Below, piece after piece: positions 54,734-62,500 of a stretch of DNA of 62,500 nucleotides; positions within the stretch are counted from its first letter, which is position 1, and every line of letters starts with the position of its first letter. This stretch comes from Neocallimastix lanati (nom. inval.) (taxonomy: Eukaryota > Neocallimastigomycota > Neocallimastigomycetes > Neocallimastigales > Neocallimastigaceae). The translations under genes were made by a program, and so were the position numbers. Under the pieces are notes generated by a model. That model had not been told where the DNA came from and ran no database searches. It worked only from the letters and a program-made list of their open reading frames with translations. Location of the stretch: positions 322,501 through 385,000 of the forward strand of contig JACVTC010000146.1 of assembly GCA_016946835.1 (NCBI GenBank). The letters run 5' to 3'.

Positions 54734-55440
54734 ATGGAAACTTTAATTTTATTATTTTTAATAATTATTATTATAGCTTTATATATCTTTCAAAATCTTT
54801 TAGTAAGGGATAATTCAGGTATATCAGAAAAATGTATGGAAGCAAACAATAATTCTGAATATAATGAATATATGCCAACAATAGTAATTTTAAAGAAGTA
54901 TGATCTCTAATTTTAATACAAAAAAAATTGTCTAAATTTTATAATGATCCGTTGAACTATTTTCCAATTTGTATTGAAAGAACTTCAATTTATTGAATAT
55001 TTATAACTAACTATTACTGAAGGTTTATTGTAAGGATTAAATACAAAATATTTGACTGATGAAGGAGGTAATTTATGACCATATTCTATATAGACAATTA
55101 CTCAATATGGTCAAAACGATACTCTTACAGATACATGTAAATCTGAAAGATGTACTGAATCTTTATTTAATTTCCTTAAAGATGTATGATAATTAAAGTA
55201 ATAAAAATAAGAAAAATGTAATAATTAATAATTAATAATATCATAATTAATAATAATACCATCAATAAATAATAATAATATAAAATTAAAATTAATTTGT
55301 TAATAAAGGTGACATGGGAATAGAAATTGTTTAAGTAATTGTTTAAATATTTTTGAAGATATTAATATTGATATGACTATTAAATTATGTCTCATTTCAT
55401 CATTTCATTTATTGAAGTTTTTGATAATAACGTATAAATA
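54734..55440 (+). pseudogene. Decayed gene relic, unknown family
   Basis: It starts with an ATG and a hydrophobic segment (METLILLFLIIIIIALYIF) and continues 58 aa to a stop at 54910. Downstream, pieces of coding-like sequence remain in mixed frames with many stops: GLNTKYLTDEGGN and YGQNDTLTDTCKSERCTESL with FNFLKDV (about 55030-55190). After a probable intron (acceptor near 55310) comes NCLSNCLNIFEDINIDMTIK (about 55329-55390). Paired cysteines and the N-terminal hydrophobic stretch suggest a former secreted or membrane-anchored small protein. I do not recognise the family. Confidence 0.5.
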
Positions 55441-56486
<1,046 letters not shown>

Positions 56487-56881
56487 TTAAGAAATGGTAA
56501 ATTTCATTGGATTTTTACTGTTCTTGCTTATATAAACAATTTTACCATTGGATAACATAAATATTTTCGAGCAATATTTATACAAGTTTATATATTTTTC
56601 TACTACACAAGTTTCATTTTTAGATTTGACACATTCACAAATATAAGATTTATGAATTAGACATTCATCAGAATTTACACTTCTAAAATAGTATTTGGCA
56701 TCGTTTCCTTTGTTCGTTGAAATATAATATACCTTATCCCATACAATTAGTATTATCATTAATAGATAGTTTATTTGGCTTATATTAATTGTAAATAAAT
56801 TAAATACTAAGTAATTATTACTGATTAAAAATAAGTTAATAAACTTTTTAATCAATAAAATTACAAATAAAATGTTAGTAT

Positions 56882-56934
<53 letters not shown>

Positions 56935-56969
56935 TATAATAATAATAATAAAAAAAAAAAAATTAAAAT

Positions 56970-57026
<57 letters not shown>

Positions 57027-58000
57027 GATAGATAGATAGATAGATAGATAGTATTAATATAATATATTTACATCTATAAAGGGGCCAAATGAAATCCATA
57101 TTATTATTGAATAACCAATAAACTTTAAACATTTAAACACATAAACATAATCCCAGGTATTAAAAACTAATTTAATTAAATATATAATCATAAAAATTTC
57201 AATTAGATCCATTACACCATTTGCATGATCTAAAGGGCATTTATACAACCATTTACTATTAATATCTTTAATATAAGAATTTGGTTTCTTATTATTATAA
57301 AGTATTATAAGAGTAATAATAATATTCCAAATAACAAATAGAAAGATAAGTTCGATATATAAATTATGAATATAAGAAATATTTTTTTTTAATATTTTTA
57401 TATTGTTCTTTTCACTATTTTTACTTTTAATAGAAAGACTTTGTTGTGTTCTATTATTATTAAGAAATTCAATATTATTCAACTCTCTTTCTAATTCTTT
57501 TAATTTAATTTCTGTTAGTGGAAAAGATTTTCTTCTATTATATAAATTATCATTATCATCATCATCTATTGATACCTTAATAGAATTTTTAAACATATGA
57601 ATATTTAATCTCTCTATTTCTTTATAATTCAATCCTAATTTATATCCAGAATATAAGCATATTAAAAATACAGAATATATTAATAAATTTCCATAATGTT
57701 TTATTACAAAATAAAATACGCAATTAATATAATTAGATATGGTATTAAAATTATTGCCTATTGAACAAATCAATATTCCTACGAAAAAAACTAAAAGTTT
57801 AAAATATCCGAAATCAGCAATAATTTTCATTTTTCTATAGATGGTACAATAAATTATCAAAATTATTATAATAAAACTTATTAAAGTATTAACTATATAG
57901 ATATATTTAAAACTAATTAATTAATTATTTATAATAATAATAATATATATATATATATATAAATCAAAATTTTTAGTAATTTATATTATTAAGTATGTAA

Positions 58001-58044
<44 letters not shown>

Positions 58045-58511
58045 TAATATTTTATATATTTTATATTTTAGAGTATAAAAAAAAAATAGATTATACTTTA
58101 TTTTCTCAAAATCCATGTTTTGACAGTTTTCTCCTATCCATCCTGGTAAACATGTGCAGCTATTTGAATTAATAGTATTTTTATTTCCCTTAACACAAAT
58201 TGCTTTTTCTAATGCTACAGGACATTCATCACTACATTTTGGATTTTCACAGTAAAAATATTTGTTATTTTTATCAAATTTTTTGAATTGTGACTCATCA
58301 CAATCTGTAATATTCATTTTGAATTGATAACCATCTATATTTACATCATGATATTTATTATCTACTGAAGCAAATAATACTACTGATAACTTATTTGTAG
58401 AATACACTGTAAATGAATTTAATATGCATTTCCCTAAATAATATATAAATATATAATATAAATATCAATAATTATAAAATTTAAGTATATAATTAAAATT
58501 TTATTAAATCA

Positions 58512-58563
<52 letters not shown>

Positions 58564-60088
58564 TTTAATTATCATTAAATTTTAATTTACCTCTTGTAAA
58601 TATGCAATCATTTCCATTAATTTTAATATTATCTTCATTTTTTTCATCAGATATCTTATTTATTTCTAAATAGATTTCAGTATAATATCTAGAATCATCA
58701 ATAACGATTTGATTAAATTCATCAAGAAGAAGAAACTCTAATGGATATATTTCCCCACTCTTAATTATTATTTCATCAGATTTCATATTATTTAAAATTA
58801 TTCTATCGGGTTTTGTAGCATAAATATCTCCATAAGATTCCGATGTATTATTAATATATTTAATATTCTGATTACGTAAAGATTTTTCTATTGTAGGTTT
58901 TCCTTTTATATGATTAATATATATAGTACCACCTATATATGCAAAATTATTAATAAATTCCGTATTCACCATATTTAATGTTTGCATTCCAAATAAATCA
59001 GAATAAATTGCTCCCCCAAATACTTTAGATGAATTTTTTATAAATTTTGAATGACTTATTTCAGTTGAACATAAATTATTAGTTAATTGATGATCATTAA
59101 TCATATATATTGCACCTCCATATAAAGCATGATTATTTTCAAATATTGTTGAATAAATTTTTAAGTTTATTTTATTTATATTCATTAAACATCTGAAAAA
59201 AAAAATAAAAATAAAAATAAAACAAAATAAAAAAATAAAAAAAAAATAATAATTAAATATAATTAATTATTGAGATTAATTATATTAAAGTGAAATTAAA
59301 TAGCATGATAATCATTATTTTTCATTATATTTACAAGAAACCACCATAATTTTTACTTGTATTATTTACAAAAGTTGAATCATTGATAATAAGATTAGCA
59401 TTATTATTATTACATAAAGTAACTATTCCATATTTCTTTTTATTTAAATTACTGATATCTCTAATTTTGATATTATTCATATAAGTTTCTGACTAATTCA
59501 TTAGTTTATATATATATATATTTTTTTTTTTTTAATATTTTTAAATAAATTAATGAATATGTACATAATATAAATATTAATAAATTTCAACATATATATT
59601 AAAATATATATTTATATTATTAAAATGTATTATGAAAATATTAATTTACTTTTAACGATATATTATTTATAAGAGGTCCATAAGAAGCTATATTTTCAAA
59701 TATTGAATTTGAAATATCAAAAGAGGATTCATCACCATTAATTATTATAAAATCACTATTGAATTTACATTTTGTAAAATGTGAATTGTTAATAGTAAAA
59801 TTATTTTTTTTACTATCATTGGAATTAAATATAATTAATGAAGATTCCCCACTACCCATGATATTATGAAATTGACTATTTTCAATTTCACATGAATTAT
59901 TACTAATTCTAATTAAACTTTTTGAATTTGTAATTATATCCGAAAATGTTACATTGAAAAAAGAGTAACTCGATTCTTCATTAAATAATTCACTTTTAAG
60001 TGAACTATTATTAATTATATTGTATATAATGTATTTTTAGACAATATATTATTATATATATATATATATAATTTTTAATTATAAAAGC

Positions 60089-60123
<35 letters not shown>

Positions 60124-61306
60124 TTAGGTATATAATTATTTACGTAATATATTTAAAATCAGTATTGCTAATAGTTATTAGAGAATAACGAGAGTTCAAT
60201 ATGACTGAATTTGATGATCTGTTCGTAATATTATAAAAAACAGAATTATTAATTGTGATTGCGTTAGAATAACTGTCAAGTAATGAGTCTATATCTATTA
60301 TAATATATTAGTAATAGTAATAAAAATTTAAAATATTTAATGATTTTTTTTTAAAAAAAAAAAAAAAATACAATAATAATAATATTATTATTATGAAAAA
60401 TTTAAATAACTAAAATTTCAATGGTTTAATTACTTATAAATTTTGAATTATTTATATTTATTTGTATGGATTTTTTACTATTTGCCCTATGATATATTAT
60501 ATATTTATAATTAGAATAGCAATTTTTAAATGTTGTATTATAAATTCTTGATAATAAATATTTATTAAAAATAAAATAGAGATAAAATTTTTTTTAAAAA
60601 CAAAAAAAAAAAAAAAGAATTAGTAAATTTTTTGGTATCAAAAATTTTTTATTAATAATAAATTTATATTATAAATTTATAAATGAAAATTTTTTAAGAA
60701 AAAAAAAAAAAAAAAAGAATTATATACATATATATATATATACAATAAAATGAAAATAAAAAAATAAGAATTAAAATTAATATATAATATATACTCAAGA
60801 GAAGTATCATATAGATAAAAATAGGGTTGATTAAATTGAATATCATTATCTTCAATTATCGAATTCAATAATTTTACTGAATTTCCATAACAAATAGAGT
60901 AAATGATAGAAGAATAAAAATCTTCAGAACCAATGATATTTTTAAATGTACCTTAAGTAAAATATATATATATATATATATACTTAATATCTTTATATAT
61001 ATATTTTATATATTATATAATATAATACATAAATAAATATGTGTGTGCTTAAAAAAAAAATCATATTTTTACAATTATTAAATTCTATATTTCCATTTCC
61101 TATATTTCCAATATACTTAATATTTTCAAAATGACAATTTTTAAAGATAAGATAATAACAATTATTTGATTCAACAAGATTATTATACTCTGTATGATGA
61201 TATAATGAGATTACATTATCCATATTTCTTAAAATATATTAATATATATATATATATATATATATAGTTTATAAAGAAAAATTATATATCAATGATTGTA
61301 ATTGTA

Positions 61307-61337
<31 letters not shown>

Positions 61338-62007
61338 ATACTTTAATTGAATAACAGTTAATAAAAATAATAAATGAATACATATATAAATATAAATATA
61401 ATATATATATATATATATATTGAATTTTATCTTTTTCTTAATTATATATTTACATAAATTTACAATTATTAAAAATTGTTTGAGGCAATGACGTTGTTGA
61501 TTCATAACATGAATGTTGAATATAAAATAATAAAGAATATATATCCATGAAAGTACAATTATCAAATTCTATTTGAAAATTATTATCACTATTTGAAATA
61601 TGAAACATCATCAAAAATTCCTTATACGAACGATATGTAAAGTTATAAAATGTAATATTTTTAAAAACAATTTTTATATCTGTTACCCCTGGTTTGTATA
61701 TAAAAAAAATTTGATTTTTAAAATTATTTTGAAAATCAAATACGGTTCCATTTTTACTATAAAAATATATATTTTTAGATACATCAATTACATTTCTTGA
61801 ACTGGAAGAGATTTTATAATTATCATCATCAAAAAACAATTTTATTTCATTAATATCTTGATTAAATAATAAACTATTTAAATCATCTATTACATCACTT
61901 ATATTTTTTTCACTTTTTACTGATATTTCAATTGAATATATTTCATGTATTAAACATATCAATATTATGTATAATTTCATAAAAACATTTTTCTTTTTAT
62001 TGATCAT
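56487..62007 (-). CDS. Class C GPCR-like receptor with beta-helix/Pmp-repeat and EGF-like ectodomain, 11 exons
   Basis: Exons: 62007-61454, 61227-61073, 60951-60795, 60546-60434, 60294-60144, 60004-59650, 59492-59335, 59192-58591, 58433-58097, 57876-57072 and 56843-56487. All are GT..AG, with consistent phases and no stop, giving 1247 aa. Order: signal peptide (around KLYIILICLIHEIYS; the start could also be the Met at 61980); about 540 residues of right-handed beta-helix-like repeats (IFNNCKF, LIFKNCHFEN, SIFENIA); a stretch at about 548-748 with three Pmp-type units pairing F..N with GGAIY/GGTIY; a Cys-rich EGF-like module (about 808-852, SCTCLPGWIGENC); then seven hydrophobic helices (about 862-1165). 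Cys913 before TM3 and Cys1074 before TM5 can form the conserved class C disulfide. Loop 2 is unusually long (about 90 residues) and holds SIDDDDNDN. Likely a surface sensor at the plasma membrane; ligand unknown. Gut fungi are reported to have class C receptors with carbohydrate-binding-like ectodomains. Confidence 0.85.
56881..57050. repeat. AAT arrays and TAGA repeat in the last intron of the receptor gene
   Basis: Two AAT arrays (56885-56950 and 56971-57025) separated by an A-run, followed by about seven TAGA units (57025-57050), all between exon 10 and exon 11 of the receptor gene. Confidence 0.85.
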
Positions 62008-62500
62008 TTCTTTTTTGTATATCTAATACTATTTTTTTTTTTTTTTTTAAAATCTATATGTTTAATACCAATTTTTTTTTTATTTTTAACTTTTGGTAAA
62101 AAAAAAAAAACATTTAACAAAGAAATATTGATATCAATAATTATTGATCATACACATACTCATATGCATTTTTTTATAATATTTATAATTATTAAATTAA
62201 ATAAAAAAATATATATATATATAATTTTTGGTAAAAAAAAAAAAAAATTTTTTTTTACTTTTTTAAATTTTCAATAAAATTCTATATATATTCAAAATAA
62301 TTAAATAGGAGAAAAAAAAAATATTATTATTATTATTATTATTTTTTCTTAATTTTTTAAAATAATAAATATATTTAAATTTTTTTTTTCTTTTTACACT
62401 GATTATTATAATAAATTTTATATTTTATAGTTTAAGTAATTTATGAAAAAAAAATAATAAGTATATTTACGATTATGATATTTAAAAAAAAAAAAAAAAT
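62008..62500. other. AT-rich upstream region of the receptor gene
   Basis: A/T-only sequence with homopolymers and short ATT and TA runs. It presumably holds the receptor promoter, but no specific box stands out. The window ends here. Confidence 0.6.

Overview
The window looks like nuclear DNA of a very AT-rich eukaryote, most probably an anaerobic gut fungus (Neocallimastigomycota). The spacers are almost pure A/T with long homopolymers and trinucleotide arrays. Coding islands stand out by higher G+C. Introns are short to medium and AT-only with GT..AG borders. The gene content (secreted alpha/beta-hydrolases in tandem, a class C receptor with a Pmp-like beta-helix ectodomain, a Sel1-repeat protein) fits that phylum; a Dictyostelium-like amoeba is the main alternative. 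The taxonomic call is an inference.

Layout. 1-997: low complexity. 1011-3636: a 5'-truncated, frameshifted LINE inside a 13-bp target duplication. 4890-7345 (minus): a two-exon Sel1-repeat gene. 7.4-12.8 kb: gene-free, with a 900-bp decanucleotide array (8.77-9.70 kb) and a small GC-rich, hairpin-forming island (11257-11354). 12.8-14.3 kb: a nest of mobile elements, in which a MULE-type MITE with a perfect 9-bp duplication sits inside a tRNA-derived SINE, itself inside another MULE-like repeat. 15034-19126: a MULE DNA transposon with 52-bp inverted ends and a perfect 9-bp duplication, its transposase broken. 19679-19888 (minus): a 69-aa unknown ORF.

22.4-44.4 kb: six tandem copies (all minus) of a three-exon gene for a secreted alpha/beta-hydrolase of about 308 aa. 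Copies 2-5 are almost identical, copy 1 is somewhat diverged, copy 4 has a broken splice donor and copy 6 is a pseudogene. LINE fragments have inserted between the copies. 45.2-46.6 kb (minus): a second, decayed MULE transposase.

48759-51307 (plus): a seven-exon gene for the peroxisome biogenesis protein PEX16. 52331-52422 (minus): tRNA-Ile(UAU) with a 19-nt intron. 52641-53256: a second MULE-like element carrying a truncated SINE with an 18-bp target duplication. 54.7-55.4 kb: a gene relic. 56487-62007 (minus): an 11-exon gene for a 1247-aa receptor with signal peptide, right-handed beta-helix/Pmp repeats, an EGF-like module and a seven-helix class C GPCR core.

The genes do not form one pathway. 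The window's themes are surface and secreted proteins (esterase cluster, receptor), one peroxisome gene unexpected for an obligate anaerobe, and a MULE/MITE/SINE/LINE load whose insertion order can be read from target duplications. All exon models were built by hand from splice sites and reading-frame continuity; no search or folding program was run.
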